Source: Lachnospiraceae bacterium C10
Lineage (GTDB): Bacteria > Bacillota > Clostridia > Lachnospirales > Lachnospiraceae
Length of the DNA stretch: 64,000 nucleotides
Reading direction: 5' to 3'
Assembly (NCBI GenBank): GCA_900100095.1
Contig: FMTN01000010.1
Span: 1-64,000, forward strand
Below the pieces are notes generated by a model. It worked only from the letters and a program-made list of their open reading frames with translations, made no database searches and was not told where the DNA came from. Shown here piece after piece: positions 42,053-50,488 of this stretch. A program made the translations under genes and the position numbers. Numbering within the stretch: position 1 is the first letter of the stretch; each line of letters starts with the position of its first letter.

Positions 42053-42262
42053 AAAAAAGAGCCATGGCTGATCAGGCCGTGACTCTCGTTAATTACCCTT
42101 GAAAAAAGTTCCATATTCAGTTGTAAGCCGGATGTCTTCTGCAGTGACTTTTCCGGCACAGCGCTGCATTAATTAACGCGGAATCTTCCGCTATACTCCT
42201 CTTCAGGAGTAAATACGGCGGCAGGTTATGACTCCTGCTTTTCAATCGCCCTTGGGCTACGC
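42053..42262. other. Hairpin-rich leader between virD4 and Maff2 genes
   Basis: About 210 bases with at least four stems: GAGCCATGGC..GCCGTGACTC plus T-run on the minus strand (terminator, 42053-42085); GCGGAATCTTCCGC (42178-42191); ACTCCT-cttc-AGGAGT (42195-42210); GCAGG-N8-CCTGC (42221-42238) inside a longer GCGG..CCGC frame. No gene. Could be an attenuator or structured RNA that sets Maff2 expression. Confidence 0.65.
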
Positions 42263-42272
42263 CGCATGACGG

Positions 42273-44051
42273 TTACTTGCTTTCACCATCTTCAAATACT
42301 TCGTATTCATCATTTGGATGAAGGACAAGCTTTCTGTTTAGATACTTCTCAATATCAAACCAATTCTTCTTGTCATAATCTGCTGTCAGCGGATAGTTTG
42401 GATGCTTTGTCAGGTCATACTTATCTGAGAGAAAAGGTCTCACGCCTCTCACCTGCACAATACATTTACTTCCATCCATAACAGCAAGCTCATCCATGCT
42501 CATCAGCTCTTTGCCGAGCTTCTGATAATTCATATTGTAAGACTCCTGAGAGCCCTTGGTATTTCCTGTGGTGTACATATCAATAGTTTCCTTGCCAAGA
42601 ATCTCGGTGAGATCCTTAAGCGTTGTCTTCTCAGTTCCTCCAAGGAAGATCTGTGAATCCATGTTGCCGATAATGGTATCCGCATTATCTTTGTAGATTG
42701 CCTTAAGCTGTGACTTTGCCTGAAGCACCAGGCAGGCACTAATCTCACGGGATCTGATAGTTGCCACAAGTTTTTCCAGGTTAGGAATCTGTCCGATATT
42801 GGCGCACTCATCTACGAGGCACCTTACATGGACCGGAAGCCTTCCACCGTAAACATCATCTGCTTTCTCACAAAGTAGATTGAACAACTGCGTGTACACC
42901 ATAGATATCAGGAAATTAAAAGTGGCGTCCGTATCTGACATAATCAGAAACAACGCCGTTTTCTTATCACCGATAGTATCCAGTTGTAATTCATCATAAG
43001 CTGTAATCTCTCGAAGCTCCTTGATATCGAATGGAGCCAGTCTGGCACCACAGCTTACAAGGATTGACTTAGCTGTCTTTCCAGCTGCCAATTTGTATTT
43101 CTTATATTGGCGAACTGCAAAATGATTTGGATCTTTTTCTTCCAGCTCATCAAAGAGCATATCGACTGCATTTTTGAACTCCTCATCATCTTCTCTGACC
43201 TCCATTGCGTTGATCATTTCAAGAAGTGTTGTGAAGTTCTGTTCCTCTATTGGAGCCTCATAATGGATATAGCCGATAAGTGCTGAATACAACAGCTTTT
43301 CAGCCTTCTCCCAGAACTCATCACCGCCTTTTCCTTCACCTTTAGTATTGGCAATCAGCGTAGTTACAAGCTTTAGGATATCCTTTTCACTATGAATATA
43401 AGCGAAAGGATTGTAATGCATACTCTTGTTAAAATTGATGGTATTGAAGATTTTAATTCGATACCCCTTCTTCAAAAGTGCATTGCCACATTCAAGAACC
43501 ACACTTCCCTTTGGATCAGTTACTACAAACGAACAAGGGTAATCCTTACTGTCGCACTGCAGCAAGTTTGGTTTAATAAAAAAGCGTGTTTTACCTGAGC
43601 CGGAACCACCTACAACCAGCACGTTCTTATTTCTTGCGTACTTTGGCTGAGACGGTCTGGAACTAAGTGTAATCTGCTCCGTTTGGGACAGAATCACATT
43701 ATTCTTCGGATCAGGATCTTTGAAAGGTTCTATGTCGGAGGGCTTCCCCCATCTGGCTGAACCATATTCTGAGCCATGCCGAAATTTCTTGGCATTCTTT
43801 CCCTTTAGATAAACTGCAAGTCTTAGTGCTGCGCCACAGGCTGCACCAATAAGCAAATCAAAGGGATGTAAGCTAGGAAGCGGATTCGTAAATGCGGTTT
43901 GAAATCCACCTCCGATAATAAGCCCCTGAAGCTTTTCCGAAGCATTCATCCCGTCTGCTATTCTCCAGGCCTCACCTAAATTGGTAGCAAACAGACCTAT
44001 TGCAACATAAGGGATATTCAGGATAATCTTCTTTTTTAATTTTTGATTCAT
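42273..44051 (-). CDS. VirD4/TraG-type coupling protein
   Basis: 592 residues; the type IV coupling ATPase that hands relaxase-bound DNA to the channel. Two N-terminal transmembrane helices (about 10-28 and 66-84), Walker A VVGGSGSGKTRFFIKPNL (near 150), Walker B region VRCLVDECANIGQIP and SACLVLQAKSQLKAIY. ATG overlaps the DUF3801 stop by 4 bases. Confidence 0.94.
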   Translation of the reverse strand: MNQKLKKKIILNIPYVAIGLFATNLGEAWRIADGMNASEKLQGLIIGGGFQTAFTNPLPSLHPFDLLIGAACGAALRLAVYLKGKNAKKFRHGSEYGSARWGKPSDIEPFKDPDPKNNVILSQTEQITLSSRPSQPKYARNKNVLVVGGSGSGKTRFFIKPNLLQCDSKDYPCSFVVTDPKGSVVLECGNALLKKGYRIKIFNTINFNKSMHYNPFAYIHSEKDILKLVTTLIANTKGEGKGGDEFWEKAEKLLYSALIGYIHYEAPIEEQNFTTLLEMINAMEVREDDEEFKNAVDMLFDELEEKDPNHFAVRQYKKYKLAAGKTAKSILVSCGARLAPFDIKELREITAYDELQLDTIGDKKTALFLIMSDTDATFNFLISMVYTQLFNLLCEKADDVYGGRLPVHVRCLVDECANIGQIPNLEKLVATIRSREISACLVLQAKSQLKAIYKDNADTIIGNMDSQIFLGGTEKTTLKDLTEILGKETIDMYTTGNTKGSQESYNMNYQKLGKELMSMDELAVMDGSKCIVQVRGVRPFLSDKYDLTKHPNYPLTADYDKKNWFDIEKYLNRKLVLHPNDEYEVFEDGESK

Positions 44052-44533
44052 CGTGTCTGCTCCTTCCTCTTCTCAACTACCTTGCGAGGTATAGAAGCAA
44101 CCTTCTCCTTAAGTTTCTTAAGCTTACCAAGTACGCTCTCCTTTGCACCTTTTTCTTTTCCAAGGGTTCTCTTGGTATAATCAGCTACCAGATCAGAGAT
44201 AGCATCTGCATCTTGAGCCTTGAAAAAGATTTTATAAGTACCAGCCTCCTTATCTTTTACCACGGCATAATCTACACCGTACTTCCTGGCAAGGCGATTA
44301 AATAAATGGATATCTTCACCATCCAACTCAATCTTCTGAGCACCTTTGCCCTGCTTAATGAGCTTTTTCACAGGCATCTTACCTGTAGGCTCTTTCTCCT
44401 TCCCAAAATATTTTTTATCATGCCTGTGACGCATATAAGCTTTCAGGATATTCATAAACATACGCACTGTCGGCTTAGCACCTTTTTCCACCATGAAATG
44501 GAGCGACTTGGCTGATGACTCTTCATTAACCAT
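44048..44533 (-). CDS. DUF3801/PcfB family protein
   Basis: 161 residues: SLHFMVEKGAKPTVRMFMNILKAYM (ends at residues 10-34), DGEDIHLFNRLARKYGVDYAVV and a basic tail. PcfB-type proteins bind the coupling protein and relaxosome. Always immediately upstream of virD4 in this ICE family. Confidence 0.88.
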   Translation of the reverse strand: MVNEESSAKSLHFMVEKGAKPTVRMFMNILKAYMRHRHDKKYFGKEKEPTGKMPVKKLIKQGKGAQKIELDGEDIHLFNRLARKYGVDYAVVKDKEAGTYKIFFKAQDADAISDLVADYTKRTLGKEKGAKESVLGKLKKLKEKVASIPRKVVEKRKEQTR

Positions 44534-44562
44534 GAACTATCGCCTCCTTCCTGACTAACATC

Positions 44563-44892
44563 CTATAAGCCAATTACTCCATCTAAGGTTGTAACAATAA
44601 CCTTGGACTTTCTGGCTATTGCAATATCATCCTTCACTTCCTCATTCTGCTTATTACCGCAGATAACAAGAAATCTTGCTCTACGAAGCAGATCCTCTGA
44701 CATCTCCTTGAATCTCTTATGAGCCTCCGTATCCTCAGCTAAAAAGATTCCATCAAAAGCAAGAATAGGACAAAGCGGAAGGTATCCTTCCTTTACCAGT
44801 TCCTGACAGTATTTCTTAGCATCCTCTTTTGCTACAACCGGATTCTTATTCCATGCTGCAGTAACATAGGCTCTCGGTATTGTTCTACTCAT
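44563..44892 (-). CDS. DUF4406/DUF7768-like small ICE protein
   Basis: 109 residues with ITDAA-like start (RAYVTAAWNKNP), GYLPLCPILAFDGIF, SEDLLRRARFLVICG and SKVIVTTLDGV, a Rossmann-like nucleoside 2-deoxyribosyltransferase fold as in DUF4406. Whether it is an active nucleotide hydrolase is unknown. GGGAGG ribosome site upstream. Confidence 0.7.
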   Translation of the reverse strand: MSRTIPRAYVTAAWNKNPVVAKEDAKKYCQELVKEGYLPLCPILAFDGIFLAEDTEAHKRFKEMSEDLLRRARFLVICGNKQNEEVKDDIAIARKSKVIVTTLDGVIGL

Positions 44893-44904
44893 GATTTTCC
44901 TCCC

Positions 44905-45315
44905 TTAATCAACACGCATTGCAGAAAAGCAAGCGTCTCCTGCCTTCAAAGTATCCATCTGTGCCATAGCAACCTCTAAGAGATCACCAATCTCATCATC
45001 AGGAATAGCCTTAAGCACATTCCCGGCTCTTTGAAAAATAAGCACACTGCCAACCAGGTACTCTTCACCCTCTGCCTTAAAAAGCTTATCTTTGTTGTAA
45101 ACAGCAATATAATCTGACTTTCCAAGGTGAGTCCCTGCCCCACAAGTAGCCATCTGATCAAGGATTGTCTCTGCTTCCTTCATAGAAATCTGTCTGATTT
45201 TACCGTTGGTTCCAAGAATCACAGCATGAGCATCTGGCCTGGATACATCTGTCTCCGGTACTTTAATTCCATCCTTAATAGGATCAAGCTGAATATCAAT
45301 TGTAATCTGTTCCAT
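44905..45315 (-). CDS. Hypothetical ICE protein, 136 residues
   Basis: Starts MEQITIDIQLDPIKDG at ATG 45315 (GGAGG 7 bases upstream; an ATG 6 bases earlier is too close to the site). Mixed alpha/beta, no membrane segment; contains DAHAVILGTNGKIRQIS and IPDDEIGDLLEVA. Lies between the replication gene and transfer genes, so probably an accessory of replication or control. Family not recognised. Confidence 0.7.
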   Translation of the reverse strand: MEQITIDIQLDPIKDGIKVPETDVSRPDAHAVILGTNGKIRQISMKEAETILDQMATCGAGTHLGKSDYIAVYNKDKLFKAEGEEYLVGSVLIFQRAGNVLKAIPDDEIGDLLEVAMAQMDTLKAGDACFSAMRVD

Positions 45316-45327
45316 TGTCATTCCTCC

Positions 45328-46197
45328 TTAGATTTTTCCTGTCGCCATGTCATGCTGAACCAGCGACGAATAATAGTTGTTGATTGTAAGTGGCGCATTA
45401 TAAAGCGCTGCAAGAATGTATTGCTTTACATTTTTTATCTGAGTCGTGTTTTCCTTCATACACTGCAAAACAAACTCTATATGATCGGAATCCAGCTTCA
45501 TCAGCTGGCTCTTTACAATCTGAGCAGGCTTATCATCCCCTGCAATACGGATTTCTTTCCTGTTAGAGCAAAGTGTATCTACCATAATCTCCAAGATTTC
45601 ATCAATTCTATCCTGGCAATAAGGATTCCTTTGTTTTAGAATCTCTATCTCCAAAGTATCAATGAGATAGTCTCGATACATTGCTCTCGTATCCGTTCCC
45701 ATCCCTTCTCCGGAAAGGAAAGGATTAGTATTACTACACTCAGTATTATTTAACTCATTATTATTAGGTGGTGATTCTCGACATTCCGGGCTGGTGATTT
45801 TCACTACACCGGTATGGTGATTTTCACCACTCCGGACTGGTGATTCCTGAAGCAGGATAAAGTTCTTCACATAGATCCTGTCAGGTTTACAAAGTCCCTG
45901 CTTAACTCTTTCGATAAGTCCGTAACTCTCAAGCTCCTTTAAAAGCTTTAAAGCCTTCTGACTCGCACAATGCAAATCCTCCTGAATACTGACAAGTGTG
46001 TAATAGACATACACTCTGCCCTCGTCATCAATCCAATGATTCTTTTTGGAAAGAGATACCCGATTCAGAAATAATCCATACAGAACCTTGGCATCCGTAG
46101 AAAGCTTTGCAAACTTTTCATCCTTAAAGAGAACCTGGGGAATCCTATAGAAGGCAAACTGCTCAGACTCTTCCTCATGAAAATAGGCAAAGTCCAT
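45328..46197 (-). CDS. RepA_N-type replication initiator
   Basis: 289 residues. FAFYRIPQVLFKDEKFAKLS and DAKVLYGLFLNRVSLSKKN (N-terminal RepA_N domain, residues 14-55), then YVYYTLVSIQEDLHCASQKALKLLKELE, a winged helix (about 65-110). RepA_N proteins start theta replication of Gram-positive plasmids; in ICEs they let the excised circle replicate. The C-terminal half is variable and carries host-range functions. GAGGTG precedes ATG 46197. Confidence 0.88.
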   Translation of the reverse strand: MDFAYFHEEESEQFAFYRIPQVLFKDEKFAKLSTDAKVLYGLFLNRVSLSKKNHWIDDEGRVYVYYTLVSIQEDLHCASQKALKLLKELESYGLIERVKQGLCKPDRIYVKNFILLQESPVRSGENHHTGVVKITSPECRESPPNNNELNNTECSNTNPFLSGEGMGTDTRAMYRDYLIDTLEIEILKQRNPYCQDRIDEILEIMVDTLCSNRKEIRIAGDDKPAQIVKSQLMKLDSDHIEFVLQCMKENTTQIKNVKQYILAALYNAPLTINNYYSSLVQHDMATGKI

Positions 46198-46208
46198 ACC
46201 ACACCTCT

Positions 46209-46421
46209 TTAGGCATTACCTGTAGCAACACTGTTACTTCTGCTGTCAGCAACAAGCTTCTGATAGCAGGGAAAGCAAAAAGATCTGCCATTACCATAAG
46301 GGCAAGGATGACTGCAATTGCAAGGTGTAACTGGACCAAGCTTAGGTGCAACACTGTGTGGCACCCTTGAAATGCCATTTTTGTCAAAGTTCTTCTGAAC
46401 TCTCATATATTTCTTACTCAT
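46209..46421 (-). CDS. Small Cys-rich ICE protein, 70 residues
   Basis: MSKKYMRVQKNFDKNGISR start with AGGAG 9 bases upstream; then CNCSHPCPYGNGRSFCFPCYQKL, five Cys that could form a zinc knuckle. It is 11 bases upstream of the RepA gene. I prefer it to the overlapping hydrophobic frame 46175-46387, which lacks a ribosome site. Probably DNA-binding; unknown function. Confidence 0.65.
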   Translation of the reverse strand: MSKKYMRVQKNFDKNGISRVPHSVAPKLGPVTPCNCSHPCPYGNGRSFCFPCYQKLVADSRSNSVATGNA

Positions 46422-46497
46422 CTTAGATATCTCCTTTCACCGTTGAAAAAGGCCTCCCTAAAAATAGGGAAGCCTCTCTCTTACTTATTGATGGAGC

Positions 46498-47553
46498 TTA
46501 TAAAGAAGTCTCATGCTTCTTAGTTGCAGCCTTTGTTGCTGCATCCTTAGCCGGATCTTTCTTTGCAATCTCCTGTTTCTTTTCTTTTAGATCTCCAAGG
46601 ACGGAATCTTTATCAACAGCCTCGTGTTCAACCTCACGCTGACGTTCCTCATACTTATCAGCCAGCTCAAAAATATGATTCTGACTGTCGTAATGATAAA
46701 CGTGATCTGTAAGCTGATCTGCAGGTTCAACCTGAGTAGCATTGACCTCTTTGACCATGTTTTCCAGCTCTTTGGCTGTCATCTGGCCATTGTCCTTTAC
46801 AAGCAAAACCTCATGAATACTGCTTGGGAGAACAAAGAAATCACCGCCCATCTTTTCAGCTGCATCCTCCATGAAATTCGGATATGCGATAACACCGGCT
46901 CCATGAATCTTATCCGGAACTGTAGCAACAAACATCTGCTCATCTTCCGGTGCTACCTCAGGAATCATGCCAGGTGCAAGCTCACTCATCACTTCAGACA
47001 TACCTCTGATTTCAGAAGGTCTGATTTCAGGTGCATTCTCCATTGCATCAGAACGAAGCTGTTCCTTTGTAATGCCGTACTGTTCCAGCAACTGATTGGT
47101 AACAAGGATTGTTCCATTACCTGAATCTGTCTGATCAAGAACAAAACGATAAACAACCGCCATATCCTCCATTCTTTCATGAGGTACGCTCTCAAGAAGT
47201 TCTGCATTCTTCTCTGCAGATACCACTTCCATGGAAAGCTTGCTCTTCATCTGCTCATAGTCAGAAATCGACTCCAGATCCACCTGAGGTGATTCACGGA
47301 ATCCCTTCTCTACTGCATCAGCAAAATGCTCTGCGATCTCAGGAATCGGAGTTCCATTCTCATAAGCAGCAAACGCCTTTTCAACGCTGATGTTTACTCC
47401 AATAGAACTATCCGTAGGTCTTACTGTGATAGCATCATAGCTTTCATTCATCTTATCTACTCTGCGGGCAGTAAGTTCAACATCAGCTCCTCTAACAGCA
47501 AGTTCAGCCTTTAACGCATCCTGGAAACCTTCTTTGAAACGTTCATAATCCAT
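46498..47553 (-). CDS. DUF5688 family protein
   Basis: 351 residues from ATG 47553 (AAAGGAG upstream; a longer frame to 47697 runs through the leader hairpin). Starts MDYERFKEGFQDALK; VKMNESYDAITVRP-type segment; KEQLRSDAMENAPEI; ends in a charged tail KKDPAKDAATKAATK. DUF5688 proteins are found in Clostridia ICEs and plasmids beside the replication gene. Function unknown. First gene of the long minus-strand operon. Confidence 0.82.
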   Translation of the reverse strand: MDYERFKEGFQDALKAELAVRGADVELTARRVDKMNESYDAITVRPTDSSIGVNISVEKAFAAYENGTPIPEIAEHFADAVEKGFRESPQVDLESISDYEQMKSKLSMEVVSAEKNAELLESVPHERMEDMAVVYRFVLDQTDSGNGTILVTNQLLEQYGITKEQLRSDAMENAPEIRPSEIRGMSEVMSELAPGMIPEVAPEDEQMFVATVPDKIHGAGVIAYPNFMEDAAEKMGGDFFVLPSSIHEVLLVKDNGQMTAKELENMVKEVNATQVEPADQLTDHVYHYDSQNHIFELADKYEERQREVEHEAVDKDSVLGDLKEKKQEIAKKDPAKDAATKAATKKHETSL

Positions 47554-47589
47554 ATTCAATTTTCTCCTTTTCTTTGACAGTTTTAATAG

Positions 47590-47845
47590 AAACACCGGCG
47601 CGCGCTTTCCGGTTTCGGATAACAAAAAAAGCGCCAGGCACGACCTTGAGGGTTGGTCATGCGATGACGCTTGTATCTGCTTCCTATTCTTCTGCAAAAG
47701 AAAAACAAGTGAGTGGCTTTTGTTTACCTCTCACTTGTCTATGATAATAATAGCACCGTTAAATCTATAAGAAAAGTGCTAATGTCGGTCGAGACGAGAC
47801 AAAACGAGTCAAAACGAGACAATGTCGGTCAAGAACTCAACAAAT
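47590..47845 (-). promoter_or_regulatory. Leader of the rep/transfer operon: two attenuators and iteron-like repeats
   Basis: From right to left: AATGTCGGTC direct repeats (47781-47790 and 47821-47830) bracket two 10-bp units GAG(A/T)CAAAAC plus extra GAGAC words; an AT-rich block; hairpin ACAAGTGAG-N16-CTCACTTGT with a T-run on the minus strand (47705-47738); and a second long hairpin AGCG..GGTC-loop-GACC..CGCT with TTTTTTT (47624-47671). These look like two terminators in the leader (attenuation) below a repeat-controlled promoter or origin. A copy of the first part lies at 5179-5346. Confidence 0.75.
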
Positions 47846-47859
47846 ATGAAATTGTTTAT

Positions 47860-48273
47860 TTATAGAACCATCAACAATGTTCCGGCCCCGATCAGTATGC
47901 ATCCAATCATCGACTTTGCAGTAAACTCTTCATGAAGGAAAACAAATGCCAACACCAGAGTAATAACTACGGACAGTTTATCTATCGGCACTACTTTTGA
48001 AGCATCTCCCATCTGCAATGCCTTGTAATAGCATAGCCATGAAGCTCCTGTTGCCAGCCCGGACAAGATCAGGAAAATCCAGCTCTTCTGACTGATTGCT
48101 CTGATACCGCCTTGCTGATGCGTAATAAATACCATTCCCCAAGCCATTATAACAACTACCATCGTACGGATTGCAGTAGCCAGATTCGATCCGACACCTT
48201 CAATTCCTATCTTTGCCAATATTGATGTCAGTGCAGCAAAGACTGCTGAACCGAGTGCTAACCAAAACCACAT
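47860..48273 (-). CDS. EamA-family small membrane transporter
   Basis: 137 residues with four or five helices (FWLALGSAVFAALTSIL; IRTMVVVIMAWGMVFI; SWIFLILSGLATGASWLCYYKAL; VVITLVLAFVFLHEEF; MIGCILIGAGTLLMVL). Single EamA domain of the DMT superfamily; the WLCYYKALQMGDASKVVPIDKLS motif (cited by its ends) is characteristic. Substrate unknown. The ATG at 48273 has GGGGG upstream; an ATG at 48309 lies in the leader. First chromosomal-type cargo gene after the terminal repeat. Confidence 0.85.
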   Translation of the reverse strand: MWFWLALGSAVFAALTSILAKIGIEGVGSNLATAIRTMVVVIMAWGMVFITHQQGGIRAISQKSWIFLILSGLATGASWLCYYKALQMGDASKVVPIDKLSVVITLVLAFVFLHEEFTAKSMIGCILIGAGTLLMVL

Positions 48274-48366
48274 CTCTATACCCCCTACAAATTCGATATT
48301 TGCCATCATCTATAAAACTGAAAAAGTTCCATAATTTCTAAATCATCCGAAACCAAAAGCTTTCCA

Positions 48367-48921
48367 TTATCCAAAGAACGGGCATCTTTCTTTGATGCAC
48401 TGCTGATTCTGAGGTGAGAACTCACAGTGTTGCTTCTCATATTCAATCTGTACGCCGTAGTGCTGTCTTACGTACTCTATTCCGTGTTTGAACGCAATCA
48501 TAGCATCTCTTTTACAACATCTTGGGCCATTTATCCGGCCAAGTTCTCCTATGGCGCTTGATGTAAATGCCATGTGATCTCCCCAGGTGCCATCTTCAGA
48601 AAGAGGCCCTGTACCATCAATAATAGAAAGAGCCGCACCTATAGAAGTTATCGCTCCGCATATTCCCCAGAGTCCACACATTGCTCCCGGCATCTGGAGT
48701 CCTTCATTAAGAAGTTTCTTTAAAGCGGAGTCTATATCTATTTTGCCACCAGCATTATAATAAGCCATCAAGAGACATGCCCCGTCTAATATATGATGTT
48801 CTGGCCCATGTATGCTTATGTAATCATTTTTTGCCATTATCTTAAACATCTTGATAGGATTTACGCCTTTTTCATTACGTATATCTTCAATAATCCTGTT
48901 TGCTTTTTCTTCAATAGTCAT
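48367..48921 (-). CDS. DUF5714 protein
   Basis: 184 residues, rich in Cys: PGAMCGLWGICGA, GPRCCKRDAM, EKQHCEF, QCIKERCPFFG. This matches the DUF5714 family of anaerobic Firmicutes and archaea; the C-terminal Cys set may bind a metal or an iron-sulphur cluster. IHGPEHHILDGACLLM contains paired His. The gene lies between a GNAT gene and an EamA transporter gene, suggesting a small stress/efflux operon under MarR control. Function unknown. Confidence 0.8.
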   Translation of the reverse strand: MTIEEKANRIIEDIRNEKGVNPIKMFKIMAKNDYISIHGPEHHILDGACLLMAYYNAGGKIDIDSALKKLLNEGLQMPGAMCGLWGICGAITSIGAALSIIDGTGPLSEDGTWGDHMAFTSSAIGELGRINGPRCCKRDAMIAFKHGIEYVRQHYGVQIEYEKQHCEFSPQNQQCIKERCPFFG

Positions 48922-48944
48922 AAGTAGCTTCTCCTATAAACTAA

Positions 48945-49421
48945 TTATGAAGCTCTGTACTCCATAAGAGTTGTGTTCTGCCATTTTCCAAATCTATCTT
49001 TTGCTATTCTTTCCCTATAGCCAATCTCCCTGAAGCCGCACTTTTTGTGTAAGGCTATACTTGCTTTATTAATTGAAAATATTGCAGAATATATGCTCCA
49101 ATATCCACATTGCTCAGCCTCTCGGATAATCGTATTTACCAAAGCTGTTCCTATCCCATGACCTCTATAGTTTCTATCAACATATACACTCATTTCAACG
49201 CAGCCTTTATATGCGCACCTACTTGAAGAGGGACTTAACGCTATCCAGCCTACAACCTTTCCTTCTTCCTCAAAAACAAACCTGCAATTCATTACGTGAC
49301 CTTCATTCCACTCAGTAAAACTAGGACACTCTGTATTAAAAGTTGATGTTCCCTCTTCTAATCCCTGCTTGTAAATCTCTGCTACTGTCCCCCAGTCTTC
49401 ATCTCTCATTTCCCTAATCAC
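48945..49421 (-). CDS. GNAT acetyltransferase (PAT/MnaT-like)
   Basis: 158 residues. MSVYVDRNYRGHGIGTALVNTII holds the acetyl-CoA loop (R-G-H-G-I-G, about residues 78-90); FTEWNEGH and SKCGF-like ALHKKCGFREIGYRERIAKD fit phosphinothricin/methionine-sulphone acetyltransferases. GTG at 49421 follows GGAGG by 9 bases and overlaps the MarR gene by 8 bases. May detoxify a small amine; the substrate is not readable. Confidence 0.85.
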   Translation of the reverse strand: MIREMRDEDWGTVAEIYKQGLEEGTSTFNTECPSFTEWNEGHVMNCRFVFEEEGKVVGWIALSPSSSRCAYKGCVEMSVYVDRNYRGHGIGTALVNTIIREAEQCGYWSIYSAIFSINKASIALHKKCGFREIGYRERIAKDRFGKWQNTTLMEYRAS

Positions 49422-49857
49422 AGCATTTCACCTCCGATTTTTTTATCGCATCATTATAGATATTTAATGCCTCTAAAACCTGACTCTGTTTTTCCTTTGG
49501 AATCATTGAAAAAACTCTCTCAAACTTCAAATTCATATCTTTCTCTATTGTATTGAATCTTGCCATTCCTTCATCAGTCAGATTAAGAACTACGCACCTG
49601 CGATCCCTTGTTGAAGGTTCTCGCAAAACATATCCTTTTTGAACAAGCTCTTCTACAGATCTGCTTACAGCACTTTTATCCATCTTAAGAAGTTCAGCAA
49701 GTTCCTTTACACATATTCCAGGTTGTCTGCCTATCTCAACAACTAGGAAACATTGAGATGTATTAACGTTACATTGGCAGCAATCAGAACTGTTTAGCTT
49801 CTCAAGATTACGTTCTAATTCTCTGGTACTTTCTCGAAATAGTTTTACCTTATCCAT
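49414..49857 (-). CDS. MarR-family regulator
   Basis: 147 residues; winged helix QPGICVKELAELLKMDKSAVSRSVEELVQKGYV and wing REPSTRDRRCVVLNLTDEG. An N-terminal CCQCNVNTSQC cluster could sense metals or oxidants. ATG 49857 follows AGGAGGG. Promoter TTGACA-17-TATCAT with an inverted repeat over the -35 box implies autorepression; it likely governs the GNAT, DUF5714 and EamA genes that follow in the same direction. Confidence 0.9.
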   Translation of the reverse strand: MDKVKLFRESTRELERNLEKLNSSDCCQCNVNTSQCFLVVEIGRQPGICVKELAELLKMDKSAVSRSVEELVQKGYVLREPSTRDRRCVVLNLTDEGMARFNTIEKDMNLKFERVFSMIPKEKQSQVLEALNIYNDAIKKSEVKCCD

Positions 49858-49880
49858 CGAATGCCCTCCTATAGATTTAA

Positions 49881-49912
49881 ATGATAAAATCATTAGTTGT
49901 ATTTGTCAACTA
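49881..49912 (-). promoter_or_regulatory. marR promoter and operator
   Basis: Minus-strand TTGACA (plus 49904-49909), 17-bp spacer, TATCAT (plus 49881-49886). TAGTTG-N7-CAACTA at 49894-49912 overlaps the -35 box and is a fitting MarR site. Confidence 0.75.
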
Positions 49913-49929
49913 TTTTATGATATAAAAAA

Positions 49930-49960
49930 GCCACATAGTCGATACAAACAACCATGTGGC
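49930..49960 (-). terminator. Terminator before marR
   Basis: GCCACAT-N17-ATGTGGC with TTTTTTAT following on the minus strand. It ends transcription coming from the TipAS scar/XRE side and isolates the marR operon. Confidence 0.8.
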
Positions 49961-50027
49961 AATTCTGTGGGCATATTCATTAATCCATAACTTTCCAGAA
50001 TACAGGAATGTTCAGTGCATAACCGCA

Positions 50028-50171
50028 TCATCCGCAGTAGATCTGTATCGCACGGTGAGTAAATTCAGCAGTTCCTTCTCCGCCCATCTTATCAATATTT
50101 TCGGTGAATTCTCCGCCACTGGCATACATCTTACCAAGTCCGGAAAGATTTTCATTAGAACACTTAACACA
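50028..50171 (-). pseudogene. TipAS-domain (TipA-type regulator) C-terminal scar
   Basis: The minus strand reads NLSGLGKMYASGGEFTENID and GTAEFTHRAIQIYCG with TGA at 50028, the end of a TipAS antibiotic-recognition domain from a MerR-family regulator. A stop lies just upstream (50172-50174), and the MerR HTH and most of the TipAS domain are gone. It is a deletion relic between the marR operon and the small membrane gene. Confidence 0.8.
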
Positions 50172-50179
50172 CTATAGCT

Positions 50180-50488
50180 TTATATTCTTGCTAATAATTC
50201 CTTTAAGCAACCAATCCCTGCTGCTCCCCATAGAGTTAATGCTTGAGGAACCACTGCAACAATAATACCTACAATAAGTCCTTGCCATCCAAGTGATGCA
50301 GATCCATTAATAAACGAGCAGATGCCTCCAATTACAAAAAAAACTCCCAGAACCCAACATACAAGATTTGCCAGGCCACCAATAAAGTCAATTGCAAGCA
50401 TCAGCAATGTAAGAACTGCTTGTACAGGTAATAATGCTATTCTAAGGATAACTCTTAAAACTGTTCCAATACCATACAATACTGTCAT
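50180..50488 (-). CDS. CD1845-like small membrane protein
   Basis: 102 residues, three or four hydrophobic helices (ILRIALLPVQAVLTLLMLAIDFI cited by its ends; LVCWVLGVFFVIGGICSF; GLIVGIIVAVVPQALTLWGAAG). Resembles the CD1845 family of Clostridia ICEs. Its ATG overlaps the upstream XRE stop (TAATG), so the pair is coupled. Possibly an accessory of surface exclusion or transfer; unknown. Confidence 0.75.
   Translation of the reverse strand: MTVLYGIGTVLRVILRIALLPVQAVLTLLMLAIDFIGGLANLVCWVLGVFFVIGGICSFINGSASLGWQGLIVGIIVAVVPQALTLWGAAGIGCLKELLARI

Noticed and set aside
46175-46387. Hydrophobic 70-residue frame upstream of repA
   Set aside because: It overlaps the Cys-rich frame 46209-46421, which has a good ribosome site; the hydrophobic frame has none and runs into repA.
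47781-47830. Short repeats near 47.8 kb as a CRISPR array
   Set aside because: Units are 10 bp without spacers and no cas genes are near; they look like iterons or operator repeats.
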